Of a stretch of 21,285 nucleotides of DNA, positions 1 to 6,330 are shown one piece after another; position 1 is the stretch's first letter; each line of letters opens with the position of its first letter. The stretch is from a virus. Position numbers and translations under genes: made by a program. The notes below the pieces were generated by a model, which did no database searches, was not told where the DNA came from, and was given only the letters and a program-made list of their open reading frames with translations. Where the stretch lies: positions 1 through 21,285 of the IMG/VR virus record IMGVR_UViG_3300030106_004471; one strand, written 5' to 3'.

Positions 1-1225
1 GAACACCTCTCGCTTTGAAACCTGCTGGAAGATTCGATAAAGTACCTGCATCTATCAATTGCCTCAATATTGAGGTGGCTGCACGAGACAAACCACCGAT
101 TGTGTGTAATAAACCAAAGCCGTAAAACCCAAAACCCGGTAAAAACTTGTAATGAGTGAAATATTGTCTCTTTCTTTTTAGTGGGTCTTGCTCTCTAAAG
201 TTTCTAGAAATTGATAACACTTTTCCAGACCCTTGATCAATGGTGACAATATAAGGAAGCATAATCCCCGAAGGATTCCCCTCCATATCCTTGTCTTCAA
301 AACCTTCCAGATCCAAGTCAACATGGCACTCCAGTAAGGTAAAGACATCATCAGAATAGTTCGGGCGTAGTCCCAACAACTCATCAGCACGTTCTTGGAT
401 AGCTCCTTCGTCTTGGTCGCCATCTGAGCTAGATAATTCAACATCTCTGTAAACTCCTGCTACTTGTAGTTTTCTGATTTCATTATATGTCATTCTGACA
501 ACATGTGTAACCCTCTCTGCTGTTCTTAAATCAGAAGCTGAGTACGGAACAATCATGTCCTCGGCTGGTACAAACTTGGAAACGGCTCTCTGCTTGGTTT
601 CGTCAAAATAAATTTTCTTGAATGTAGAACCTGTCAACGGCAAATAAAATAACATCTGATCTGTGTCTTGATCAAATTCTTCCATAACCTCAGTTATCTG
701 ATAGTTCATGAAATCTCTTACACGCTGTGCCTGTGCCTCAGTCTCCTTGGTCGGAGTTCCGAGAACCTGTGTCTTTACAGGACCGCCACTAGGTAACATC
801 TCCTTGTATGCCTGTGCTTGGAACTGGGTCACAGCCTCAGACAATAACGGATGTGTAACACCACTCGCACCTAAAAAAGGCTGACTTCTATCTTCATAGT
901 TTATGCCAAGAAGTCCTAGTCCCTTGGATATAGCCTCTTCCCAGTCCTCTCTGGATTCTACATCTTCACGAAATTTAGATTGAATGTCCGAGGACAAAGA
1001 ACCAAGAACCGACTCATCAAGTGCCTCGGCTAAGTTTGCATCATGATCATAAGGCACTGCTATAACTTCAGTAACCTCCTCGTTTACAAGTTCTATACCA
1101 TCAGGTAATTGCTCCTCGGTACTGGGGAGTTCGATCTGGAGGCTATCTTCTTCGGGCATCATCTGACCCCCTGCTCCCATTGCTCTTTCTACCATTGTTG
1201 ATATTTTTCTAGGTTCTGTTGCCAT
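1..1225 (-). CDS. Phage portal protein, C-terminal part cut by window edge
   Basis: The portal forms the dodecameric ring at one head vertex through which DNA is packaged and ejected. The reading frame is open from an ATG at 1225 to the left edge, about 408 codons without a stop. Near residue 100 is a GASGVTHPLL segment followed by an FQAQAYKEMLPSGGPVKTQ stretch. The last visible part contains LLHTIGGLSRAATSILRQL then LIDAGTLSNLPAGFKARG. These read like P22-type portal proteins of marine podovirus-like phages; that assignment is from memory. Its start overlaps the stop of the 107-residue gene (TAATG), so it is probably translationally coupled to it. It is the last visible gene of the leftward packaging/head operon. 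The N-terminal 30 residues are acidic and low in complexity. The missing C-terminus is likely a few hundred residues. I am confident of 'portal' and less so of the subfamily. Confidence 0.82.
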   Translation of the reverse strand, partial: MATEPRKISTMVERAMGAGGQMMPEEDSLQIELPSTEEQLPDGIELVNEEVTEVIAVPYDHDANLAEALDESVLGSLSSDIQSKFREDVESREDWEEAISKGLGLLGINYEDRSQPFLGASGVTHPLLSEAVTQFQAQAYKEMLPSGGPVKTQVLGTPTKETEAQAQRVRDFMNYQITEVMEEFDQDTDQMLFYLPLTGSTFKKIYFDETKQRAVSKFVPAEDMIVPYSASDLRTAERVTHVVRMTYNEIRKLQVAGVYRDVELSSSDGDQDEGAIQERADELLGLRPNYSDDVFTLLECHVDLDLEGFEDKDMEGNPSGIMLPYIVTIDQGSGKVLSISRNFREQDPLKRKRQYFTHYKFLPGFGFYGFGLLHTIGGLSRAATSILRQLIDAGTLSNLPAGFKARGV

Positions 1226-1548
1226 TAGTAAACTCCCTTGAAAGTGCCACCACGATTTCTCATAACACCACCCATTGCTTTTTTAACTTTAGGAGGACCT
1301 ACATCTCTATCTTTTTGAGGTTTATATTGTGTTTTCGGTTCTCTGTTTTTTAAACTATAAACTTTACCACCAACATGTATTTCATCATACACACCTGAGT
1401 CTGAAACACCATACTCATCATCAATTATTCTTGCTAAAGCTCTAACTGGATTTCTCTTGTCTCGTCTTTTTATTGCTGCACTTTTTAAGTCACCTTTTAT
1501 GTTTTTTTTAAAATCTTGTGCATGTGTAAATTTTATTTTTTTAGTCAT
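1225..1548 (-). CDS. Small basic head-region protein with a shared C-terminal tag
   Basis: This 107-residue protein is rich in Lys and Arg and of no family I can name. Its last residues, MGGVMRNRGGTFKGVY, nearly repeat the end of the 85-residue protein two genes upstream (MGGVMKNRGGTFKGTF), while the rest of the two proteins does not look alike. The start ATG at 1548 overlaps the stop of the 41-residue gene (ATGA), and its own stop overlaps the portal start (TAATG). It is therefore locked into the terminase-to-portal operon. Position and charge suggest a role in head assembly or DNA packaging, but that is inference from context only. Confidence 0.8.
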   Translation of the reverse strand: MTKKIKFTHAQDFKKNIKGDLKSAAIKRRDKRNPVRALARIIDDEYGVSDSGVYDEIHVGGKVYSLKNREPKTQYKPQKDRDVGPPKVKKAMGGVMRNRGGTFKGVY

Positions 1549-1670
1549 GTAATCCTCGTTACTCTTTTTTTGCCTGGAGCCAGTATATCAGAAAATCTGT
1601 TTTTAACTAATTTTCCTTTTCTTATAGGCTTTTTGTTTAATTTTCTTCTGATTTTAAAAAGTCTAGTCAT
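1545..1670 (-). CDS. Tiny very basic protein (41 aa) between terminase and portal
   Basis: An open frame of 41 codons runs from the ATG at 1670 to a TGA at 1545-1547. Its start overlaps the stop of the 85-residue gene as TAATG, and its stop overlaps the start of the 107-residue gene as ATGA, so it fills the gap exactly and keeps the chain of coupled genes unbroken. That fit is the main reason to accept such a short gene. The product is strikingly basic, beginning MTRLFKIRRKLNKKPIRKGK and ending with an APGKKRVTRIT tail, so it could bind nucleic acid or an acidic partner. No family is recognised. Confidence 0.68.
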   Translation of the reverse strand: MTRLFKIRRKLNKKPIRKGKLVKNRFSDILAPGKKRVTRIT

Positions 1671-1927
1671 TAAAATGTGCCTTTGAATGTCCCACCACGG
1701 TTTTTCATTACACCGCCCATATTCATTTTTTTAACAGTGCCTCCTGATTTTCTTTCTAGAAAATCATCACCTTGATTTAAACCTAAACCTTCTATGTCTT
1801 GAATAACATCTTCTTTATTATTATTTCTAGAATAAGCACCAATATTTGTATCATACCTATCAGCAAGAGCCGATCCAAATTTTTTTAATAAATCTTTTTT
1901 AGATAATTCTTCTAATCTTTTTGCCAT
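1670..1927 (-). CDS. Small head-region protein (85 aa) with a shared C-terminal tag
   Basis: An 85-residue protein starting MAKRLEELSKKDLLKKFGSA. The N-terminal 50 residues look helical and charged, roughly like a Rho-N/SAP-type short helical element (weak resemblance only). The C-terminus, KKMNMGGVMKNRGGTFKGTF, is shared almost exactly with the 107-residue protein. The start overlaps the terminase stop (TAATG) and the stop overlaps the start of the 41-residue gene. Location directly after the terminase suggests a packaging or head-completion role. The function is unknown. Confidence 0.8.
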   Translation of the reverse strand: MAKRLEELSKKDLLKKFGSALADRYDTNIGAYSRNNNKEDVIQDIEGLGLNQGDDFLERKSGGTVKKMNMGGVMKNRGGTFKGTF

Positions 1928-3411
1928 TAATAATACTCCCTTGCCCCTCTTGGAAACCAGTCTTCTGGTTCATCCTCTCCTTGTAAACTAATAAAACCAC
2001 CTTGTCTAAACCTAAGTAGTGCCATTGTCATACTATCACAATAGTCATCATGATCGCCATTGGGAAAAGATGCAACCTCTTCTATAACTTCGTCAGCAAA
2101 CTTTTCATCAGGATACCACACTTTTCCAGATTCGAAAATAGGAGACACCATGTGCATCCTTGTGGTCTTGTCCATACCACCCCCACCTTTACGCCTACCG
2201 GGACTGAACGTAGTAACAGGTAAATTCAGCATTCGTAGCTCATCCGCCAAAGATGCACCAGACGCTTTTGCTTCGATTAACATCATGTCTGGCTCCCAGT
2301 ATTCGTTTTGATCAACAGCAATCTCTTTTAGTTCTGGAAAGTTCCAACGCCCTTTTTTGGCATCTAACAAAATTAAATGTTGTTCTCCGTTTTCTTTTGG
2401 CTCAAATACACCCCACGTTGTGATGGCACTATAGTCCGCTGTCTCTTTTTTGCTATACGCTGTATCGTAACTTTGAATTATGTAATCCAGTCTTGGTGTA
2501 TCTTCTCTCTCCCACAACTGCCACCAGTCACGTTTGACCATAGCCACTTCTTCAGATGTAGGATTTTGTTGCCACTGTGCATTCCATTTACCAACGGATA
2601 GTGACGCTTTGACTTTTAGTAATTCTTCTTTTTTCCAGAATTCATGCCATAGTGGTTCCCCCGAAGGAAGTATGGCTGGAAATTCTACCACCTCCCATTG
2701 ATCTGCCATCAGGTCTCTTGCCTGTGCCCCCAGTAACCTTCCTGTCAAATCTTTCTTTGACCATCTGGTTTGCACAATTATAATGGTTCCCCCTGGTTGC
2801 AATCTCTGCCGTGGACCAGAAGTATACCACTCGTAAGCCGTATCATACGCACTGCTCGATAGAGCATCTTGTTCCGAGTGCGGATCGTCAATAATTAATA
2901 AATCCGCACCACGACCTGTCATCGCAGCACCCACCCCTGCTGCGAAATATTCCCCTCCAGCACTGGTTTCCCATCTACCTGCTGCTTGGCTATCCTGTTT
3001 CAAGTCCGTGTCGGGGAATATCTCTGCGTATATGGGATCGGCAATGAGATCACGAACTTTTCTACCAAATCTTACAGCAAGTTCTGTATTCATGGTAGCC
3101 TGTATTATCTTTAATTTTGGATTACGCCCCAAGAACCAAGATGGCATGAGATAGGATGCAAACTCTGACTTAGAATGTCGAGGAGGCATATTGACAATTA
3201 ATCTCTTTAGTTTGCCCTCGGCTATCGCTTCTAGCTTCTCGGCTATGATCTTGTGATGCCGTCCTTCAATAAAACCATCGTACACATGTTTTGCATACGC
3301 CATAAATTTATCACGAGCCAAATCACGAGTATCTAGCTTCTTGAGTTGTTCTTCCAGTAACAGTGTTTCTTTTAGCACCTCATCGGGCAGTGCTTGTAAG
3401 TTCGTTGACAT
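1927..3411 (-). CDS. terL: Terminase large subunit (packaging ATPase and nuclease)
   Basis: A 494-residue TerL, the motor that pumps DNA into the prohead and cuts the concatemer. The N-terminal ATPase has a Walker A-like loop, NMPPRHSKSE (about residues 74-83), and a Walker B, DLLIIDDPHS (about 170-179). The C-terminal RNase H-like nuclease shows acidic residues in SYDTAYS (about 315), LIEAKASG (about 380) and the HDDYCDSM end motif (about 455). The length is typical. The ATG at 3411 is preferred to a TTG two codons upstream; neither has a strong ribosome binding site. It heads the leftward chain towards the portal. Unusually, a divergent plus-strand cassette separates it from the small subunit-like gene at 5785-6330. 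Confidence 0.95.
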   Translation of the reverse strand: MSTNLQALPDEVLKETLLLEEQLKKLDTRDLARDKFMAYAKHVYDGFIEGRHHKIIAEKLEAIAEGKLKRLIVNMPPRHSKSEFASYLMPSWFLGRNPKLKIIQATMNTELAVRFGRKVRDLIADPIYAEIFPDTDLKQDSQAAGRWETSAGGEYFAAGVGAAMTGRGADLLIIDDPHSEQDALSSSAYDTAYEWYTSGPRQRLQPGGTIIIVQTRWSKKDLTGRLLGAQARDLMADQWEVVEFPAILPSGEPLWHEFWKKEELLKVKASLSVGKWNAQWQQNPTSEEVAMVKRDWWQLWEREDTPRLDYIIQSYDTAYSKKETADYSAITTWGVFEPKENGEQHLILLDAKKGRWNFPELKEIAVDQNEYWEPDMMLIEAKASGASLADELRMLNLPVTTFSPGRRKGGGGMDKTTRMHMVSPIFESGKVWYPDEKFADEVIEEVASFPNGDHDDYCDSMTMALLRFRQGGFISLQGEDEPEDWFPRGAREYY

Positions 3412-3461
3412 GCCCAAACGATAATATATTTGAATAAATTTATCAACCTAACTATTACAGT

Positions 3462-3483
3462 CGTAGGCTGTGTACAGCCTACG
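3462..3483. repeat. Perfect 9-bp stem-loop upstream of terL
   Basis: CGTAGGCTG and its exact reverse complement flank a TGTA loop. There is no T-run on either side, so it is not a standard terminator. It lies in the terL leader on the minus strand. The right arm runs into ACGGTCA (3481-3487), the reverse complement of the TGACCGT unit repeated at 4537-4610. Confidence 0.7.
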
Positions 3484-3492
3484 GTCATACAC

Positions 3493-3506
3493 GGGGGGCG
3501 GGGGGG
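3493..3506. other. G6-C-G7 homopolymer tract
   Basis: Six Gs, one C and seven Gs sit in an otherwise AT-rich intergenic region between the divergent terL and gp88-family genes. Nothing else like it occurs in the window. A sequencing or assembly artefact in run length is possible. A local G-rich structure is inference. Confidence 0.6.
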
Positions 3507-3556
3507 CCTTGGTTCTAAAACTTATTTTTGAAATTCTATAAGTTACCCTAGTTGCG

Positions 3557-3569
3557 AATGATTATCATT
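3557..3569. promoter_or_regulatory. AATGAT-n-ATCATT palindrome
   Basis: Perfect 6-bp arms around one base. The surrounding sequence resembles the bacterial Fur box pattern. It lies 20 bases upstream of the 18-bp operator-like site at 3589. It may be a regulator site, but AT-rich palindromes this short also arise by chance. Confidence 0.3.
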
Positions 3570-3588
3570 ATTACCCAGGGTTTATTGC

Positions 3589-3669
3589 TGTGACATTTTT
3601 ATCACAGCATAAAAAAATAATTTATTATCTTATATTATTTACTTGTTATATTATATTTTATGTTATAAG
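3589..3669 (+). promoter_or_regulatory. Operator-like palindrome plus promoter of the gp88-family gene
   Basis: The operator-like box TGTGACATTTTTATCACA (3589-3606) lies inside a longer inverted repeat with TGCTGTGA/TCACAGCA arms. TTGTTA (3643-3648) and TATAAG (3664-3669) are 15 bases apart and are the likely -35 and -10. Box, -35, -10 and ATG sit at offsets 0, 54, 75 and 118. Exactly the same offsets occur upstream of the gene at 4734, and the leader AAAGAGAGAGTAAAAAA is shared as well. This is strong evidence for common control by one dimeric DNA-binding protein. The protein is not identified. Confidence 0.65.
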
Positions 3670-3706
3670 ATAGTATCATATTTTAATTAAAGAGAGAGTA
3701 AAAAAA

Positions 3707-4462
3707 ATGAAATTATTAGATACAAATCAAAATAATACTAAAATTAAAAAATCAATTGAATATATTTCTTTGTGGAAAAACTTAAATAAAAATAATACAG
3801 ACTTTGCAAGTTTATCTTTAATGCCTGATTATAAAATTTGTGGTGGGTCTAAATCTGCTGGATGCATGGAATTATGTTTAAAAGATGCTGGGTTTGCTAA
3901 AATTTTTAATTCTGTAAATATAGCACGTCAAAATAAAACAAACTTTTTATTAAATGATAAAATTGGTTTTATTAATCAATTAAAAAAAGAATTATCTAAT
4001 TATAATAAAAGATGTATTAAGAATAATAAAAAAGGGTTTGTTAGACTAAATACAATTAGTGATTATCCATTTTATAAAACTGGCGTAATGACTGAAAACC
4101 CTGATTTAATTTTTATTGATTATACAAAAATTGCTAAAAGATTATTTGAAGAACTACCTGAAAATTATTTTTTAATATTTTCTTTTTCAGGACGTGAACA
4201 ATATACAAATCAGGTAAGACTAGCATTAAAAACTGATTATCCAATTTCAGTAGTTTTTTATGATGAACTACCAAAAACATTTTTAGGACGTGACGTTATT
4301 GACGGCAATAAATCAGATTTAAATAATGTTTTAGAATTCAATAAAATTATTGGTTTATCTTTTAAAGAAATTTCAGATGAAAATTTTAATGAGTTTAAAG
4401 ATAATGGGTTTATTGTTTACAATCATCAATTAGATTTTTATAATAAAAAATTCTTAAATTAA
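3707..4462 (+). CDS. gp88-family protein (mycobacteriophage gene product 88 domain)
   Basis: A 251-residue protein matching, by my recognition, the phage 'gene product 88' domain family, whose biochemical role is unknown. Conserved-looking blocks in order are GGSKSAGCMELCLKDAGFA (about 46-64), an ARQNKTNFLL stretch, FVRLNTISDYPF (about 111), IFIDYTKIAKRLF (about 134), NYFLIFSFSGREQ (about 151), ISVVFYDELPKTFLGRDVI (about 179-197) and a final DGNKSDLNN. Two Cys of the first block could bind metal. The gene is much more AT-rich than the packaging genes (A/T-only third positions, many AAA and AAT codons). It has its own promoter and a strong terminator, as expected for an accessory cassette. Its ATG follows an AAAGAGAGAG leader. 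Confidence 0.78.
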   Translation: MKLLDTNQNNTKIKKSIEYISLWKNLNKNNTDFASLSLMPDYKICGGSKSAGCMELCLKDAGFAKIFNSVNIARQNKTNFLLNDKIGFINQLKKELSNYNKRCIKNNKKGFVRLNTISDYPFYKTGVMTENPDLIFIDYTKIAKRLFEELPENYFLIFSFSGREQYTNQVRLALKTDYPISVVFYDELPKTFLGRDVIDGNKSDLNNVLEFNKIIGLSFKEISDENFNEFKDNGFIVYNHQLDFYNKKFLN

Positions 4463-4483
4463 TTTATTATCTTTAATAAATAT

Positions 4484-4515
4484 AAAATCTCAGGCTATAG
4501 CCTGAGATTTTTTTT
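4484..4515 (+). terminator. Rho-independent terminator after the gp88-family gene
   Basis: A perfect palindrome AAAATCTCAGGC (4484-4495), TATA loop, then GCCTGAGATTTT, running into a T-rich tract. It starts 22 bases after the stop codon. The A-rich left flank also makes it usable from the minus strand, so it could act in both directions. Confidence 0.88.
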
Positions 4516-4536
4516 ATCTAAAAAAATTTTGAAAAA

Positions 4537-4610
4537 TGACCGTATAAAAAAGTATGACCGTAGGTCATTCCATGACCGTTGTCAGCTTGACCGTAGGTTA
4601 AGATGACCGT
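4537..4610 (+). repeat. Five-copy TGACCGT direct repeat (iteron-like array)
   Basis: Exact TGACCGT copies start at 4537, 4555, 4573, 4588 and 4604, so spacings are 18, 18, 15 and 16 bases. The second copy forms the inverted repeat ATGACCGTAGGTCAT and the fourth continues as TGACCGTAGGTTA. The array sits between a terminator and the operator-like palindrome of the next gene, with no reading frame in it. One further copy is inverted at 3481-3487, on the other side of the gp88-family gene. It could be a replication iteron set or a multimeric regulator site. Confidence 0.75.
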
Positions 4611-4615
4611 TTTTA

Positions 4616-4696
4616 TGTGACATAAATGTCACACCCAGGAAATAAAATTAAAAATAATTAAATTAATAGTTGTTATTGTATATAAGATAATATAAT
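4616..4696 (+). promoter_or_regulatory. Operator-like palindrome plus promoter of the 75-aa gene
   Basis: The perfect palindrome TGTGACATAAATGTCACA (4616-4633) shares its left half with the site at 3589. TTGTTA (4670-4675) and TATAAT (4691-4696) are spaced 15 bases apart. All offsets to the ATG (0, 54, 75, 118) are identical to those before the gp88-family gene, although the sequence between is not conserved. This implies conserved spacing rather than simple recent duplication. Confidence 0.65.
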
Positions 4697-4733
4697 ATAT
4701 TCTTATAACGTTAACAAAAGAGAGAGTAAAAAA

Positions 4734-4961
4734 ATGAGTAAATATGATAAGGACTATATTCATAATAAAAAAAATGGTGGCACTATTTATTGTTATGGCA
4801 ATATAGAAGAAGATTCAAATTTTTATATTGTCTGTGATAATGAAAATTATGATGGTGTCGCCTGTGATGTTGATGCTATAAAATTAAATACTTGGAAAAA
4901 AGTTTGCGAATATTTAATTAAAAATTATAGACATGACATAGAAGAAATTTCTACTTGTTAA
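4734..4961 (+). CDS. Small unknown protein co-regulated with the gp88-family gene
   Basis: A 75-residue acidic protein with five Cys and several Tyr, not recognised. A short, probably beta-rich middle (GGTIYCYGNIEEDSNFYIVC) precedes a likely C-terminal helix. The start ATG follows an AAAGAGAGAG leader identical to that of the gp88-family gene. Its promoter and operator have the same geometry too, so the two are probably expressed together and may act together. High AT content and AAA/AAT codon use match the gp88-family gene. A stem-loop follows 8 bases after the stop codon. Confidence 0.72.
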   Translation: MSKYDKDYIHNKKNGGTIYCYGNIEEDSNFYIVCDNENYDGVACDVDAIKLNTWKKVCEYLIKNYRHDIEEISTC

Positions 4962-4968
4962 TTTAACA

Positions 4969-4989
4969 GGGGTAGGTTTTTCCTACCCC
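4969..4989 (+). terminator. Stem-loop, terminator or attenuator
   Basis: GGGGTAGG pairs perfectly with CCTACCCC around a TTTTT loop, followed by AATTTTTG. The T-run after it is short, so termination may be partial. It lies between the 75-residue gene and the next gene, just ahead of that gene's ribosome binding site (GAAAGGA). Confidence 0.6.
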
Positions 4990-5009
4990 AATTTTTGAAA
5001 GGAAAAAAA

Positions 5010-5279
5010 ATGAATAAATATTGTTTTACATTAGTTCATGATGGACTAACAAAATGGGAAGATAAATTTAGGGTAGCTAAAGTTATTGAAGATGAAGTTG
5101 GATATTATCCATTAGGAAAAAAAGATCCTGGAGATCCAACAGAATTAGATAAATTCAGTGGGTCTTATGATGACATGCTTAATGTCTGTGAATTTATGAA
5201 TAGTAAATTAAATCTGAGTGAAGAAGAAAAAGATAAAATAATTTTATCATCTATGAAACTTGAGAAATTTCTTCTATGA
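5010..5279 (+). CDS. Small unknown acidic protein, last gene of the AT-rich cassette
   Basis: An 89-residue protein of unknown family starting MNKYCFTLVHDGLTKWEDKF. The ATG at 5010 is chosen because a GAAAGGA ribosome binding site precedes it by 8 bases; a TTG at 4995 in the same frame has none. The N-terminal half looks beta-rich, and the C-terminal half (LSEEEKDKIILSSMKLEKFLL) looks helical and charged. It has no promoter of its own that I can see, so it probably depends on read-through of the hairpin at 4969-4989. A strong hairpin terminator follows 31 bases downstream. Confidence 0.68.
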   Translation: MNKYCFTLVHDGLTKWEDKFRVAKVIEDEVGYYPLGKKDPGDPTELDKFSGSYDDMLNVCEFMNSKLNLSEEEKDKIILSSMKLEKFLL

Positions 5280-5309
5280 AACTTGGAATGAACTAATAAG
5301 TTACTCTCG

Positions 5310-5345
5310 GCTCTCTCTCCGAAAGGGGAGGGGGCTAAAATTTTT
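5310..5345 (+). terminator. Terminator with GAAA tetraloop
   Basis: GCTCTCTCTCC (5310-5320) pairs with GGGGAGGGGGC (5325-5335) over 11 pairs, three of them G-T in DNA terms. The loop is GAAA, and TAAAATTTTT follows. It closes the plus-strand cassette. Confidence 0.72.
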
Positions 5346-5372
5346 GATGACCGAACCTATGACAGTAGTCGA

Positions 5373-5445
5373 CCTGCGTTCGCAGAACGCAGGATTCCAG
5401 GTCGCAAGACCTGGAATCAGGTCGCAAGGTCGCAAGACCCCCCTG
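5373..5445. other. Tandem hairpin cluster with GCAA (GNRA) tetraloops
   Basis: Three stem-loops are packed end to end between convergent genes. CCTGCGTT/AACGCAGG surrounds a 5-base loop (5373-5393). ATTCCAGGTC/GACCTGGAAT is a perfect 10-bp stem on a GCAA loop (5394-5417). GGTC/GACC on another GCAA loop (5428-5439) sits inside an outer CAGG/CCTG pair (5418-5445). There is no T-run, so it is not a simple terminator. It could be a structured RNA, an RNA-stabilising element or a bidirectional transcription block. Confidence 0.65.
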
Positions 5446-5462
5446 CCCTGCCCTCCCCTACC

Positions 5463-5867
5463 CTACTCTATCGGTGTGACATTTTTGCAACACTGTTGTA
5501 AATATGCAACAACATCTTTTATTGATCCTTGGACTAAATGTTCTATGTCCTCGATCCTTGATCCTTGGATCTCCAACGATTTTCCACCCTCAAATAAAAA
5601 TAGATCTCTCTCCTTGGGTCTCGATGCAAGAAAAAAACTAACACCATTACATTGATTATATTTGATATGCCAAGCTATCTGTGACTTTTGTATAGTAATT
5701 CTATTATTTTTTATTATTTTTAATTCGATGAAGAATACATTTCCATTCATGCAAATAAATGTGTCAGGTATTCCCTCTCCAACTCTATTTTCTATTCTTT
5801 GATAGAACGTCTTCTTTGGTAGATTTTGTTTTAATATTGCTGATAATAACTTCTCTGTTTTTGGCAT
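5463..5867 (-). CDS. PD-(D/E)XK-like nuclease next to the terminase small subunit-like gene
   Basis: A protein of about 134 residues with the core of a VRR-NUC or Holliday-junction-resolvase-like nuclease. The signature is GIPD (Asp near residue 35), a strand NVFFIELK carrying the E-x-K pair (about 48-50), and a downstream KSQIAWH helix with the usual Gln. An upstream Glu in RIENR could complete the site. The start is uncertain: two adjacent ATGs at 5870 and 5867 follow AAGAGG, and the second has better spacing. Its first 83 to 86 bases overlap the small subunit-like gene upstream in another frame, an unusually long overlap. Such nucleases may resolve branched DNA before packaging, which fits the neighbourhood; that role is inferred. 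Confidence 0.75.
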   Translation of the reverse strand: MPKTEKLLSAILKQNLPKKTFYQRIENRVGEGIPDTFICMNGNVFFIELKIIKNNRITIQKSQIAWHIKYNQCNGVSFFLASRPKERDLFLFEGGKSLEIQGSRIEDIEHLVQGSIKDVVAYLQQCCKNVTPIE

Positions 5868-6330
5868 CATCTATCCTCTTATATTCGCCCTCAAAAGCAT
5901 AACTATGTGCTTTCCTTAATTCAGATAATCTAGCAACTATTTCATCTCTTGATAATTGATCTATTTTATGAGTGTTTTGAACTTCTCTTTTATCAACAGA
6001 TAATCCACCTAATGCTGATCTTATTTTTTCTGCATTTACAGATGCTGAAAATTGACCCTCTTGTTCTGCTTTATGAGATAACTCAGAAAATCTTTTTAGC
6101 TGACCAATCAATGTCACTCCATATTTCTTTTCTCTCTCTTCTCGAAGTTCTTTTATATATTCTGTGACTAAAGGAAAATCTTTTCCATTCAATAATTTTG
6201 ATGCTTGAATGTGTGAACTATCTTCAGCATACCCAGCCATCTTTGCACATTTAGAATTAGAATAAATTCCCTCAACAATAAATTTAGCAAATTCTTTTTG
6301 TCTATTTGTGAGTTGATTTTTGTTTCCCAT
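5785..6330 (-). CDS. terS: Terminase small subunit-like protein
   Basis: A 181-residue protein. The N-terminal part, LTNRQKEFAKFIVEGIYSNS (residues 6-25), then CAKMAGYAEDSSHIQASKLL, is the typical helix-turn-helix-bearing start of the terminase small subunit (Terminase_2-like), which recognises the packaging site and feeds DNA to TerL. A charged helical middle (EYIKELREEREKKYG) would be the oligomerisation region. The ATG at 6330 has GAGGAT upstream, about 11 bases away. It is the first gene of the leftward transcription unit, starting from the divergent region 6331-6638. The large subunit lies about 2.4 kb further on, beyond the plus-strand cassette and the nuclease gene. Confidence 0.78.
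   Translation of the reverse strand: MGNKNQLTNRQKEFAKFIVEGIYSNSKCAKMAGYAEDSSHIQASKLLNGKDFPLVTEYIKELREEREKKYGVTLIGQLKRFSELSHKAEQEGQFSASVNAEKIRSALGGLSVDKREVQNTHKIDQLSRDEIVARLSELRKAHSYAFEGEYKRIDDAKNREVIISNIKTKSTKEDVLSKNRK

Noticed and set aside
178-444. Minus-strand reading frame of 88 codons
   Set aside because: It lies inside the portal gene in another frame and shows no family-like sequence or ribosome binding site.
2060-2830. Several plus- and minus-strand frames within terL
   Set aside because: They are out-of-frame shadows of a gene with clear terminase motifs throughout.
3589-3606. CRP site reading of the TGTGA...TCACA box
   Set aside because: The arms match the CRP half-site, but the spacing is 8 bases, not the usual 6, and the repeated promoter geometry fits a phage-specific regulator better.
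4537-4610. Possible CRISPR array
   Set aside because: The units are only 7 bases long, spacing varies from 15 to 18 bases, and no cas gene is present. It is better described as an iteron-like array.
5475-5492. A third TGTGACATTTTT box resembling the twin operators
   Set aside because: It lies inside the end of the minus-strand nuclease gene, its right half does not match the palindrome, and no promoter follows at the conserved offsets. Likely chance.
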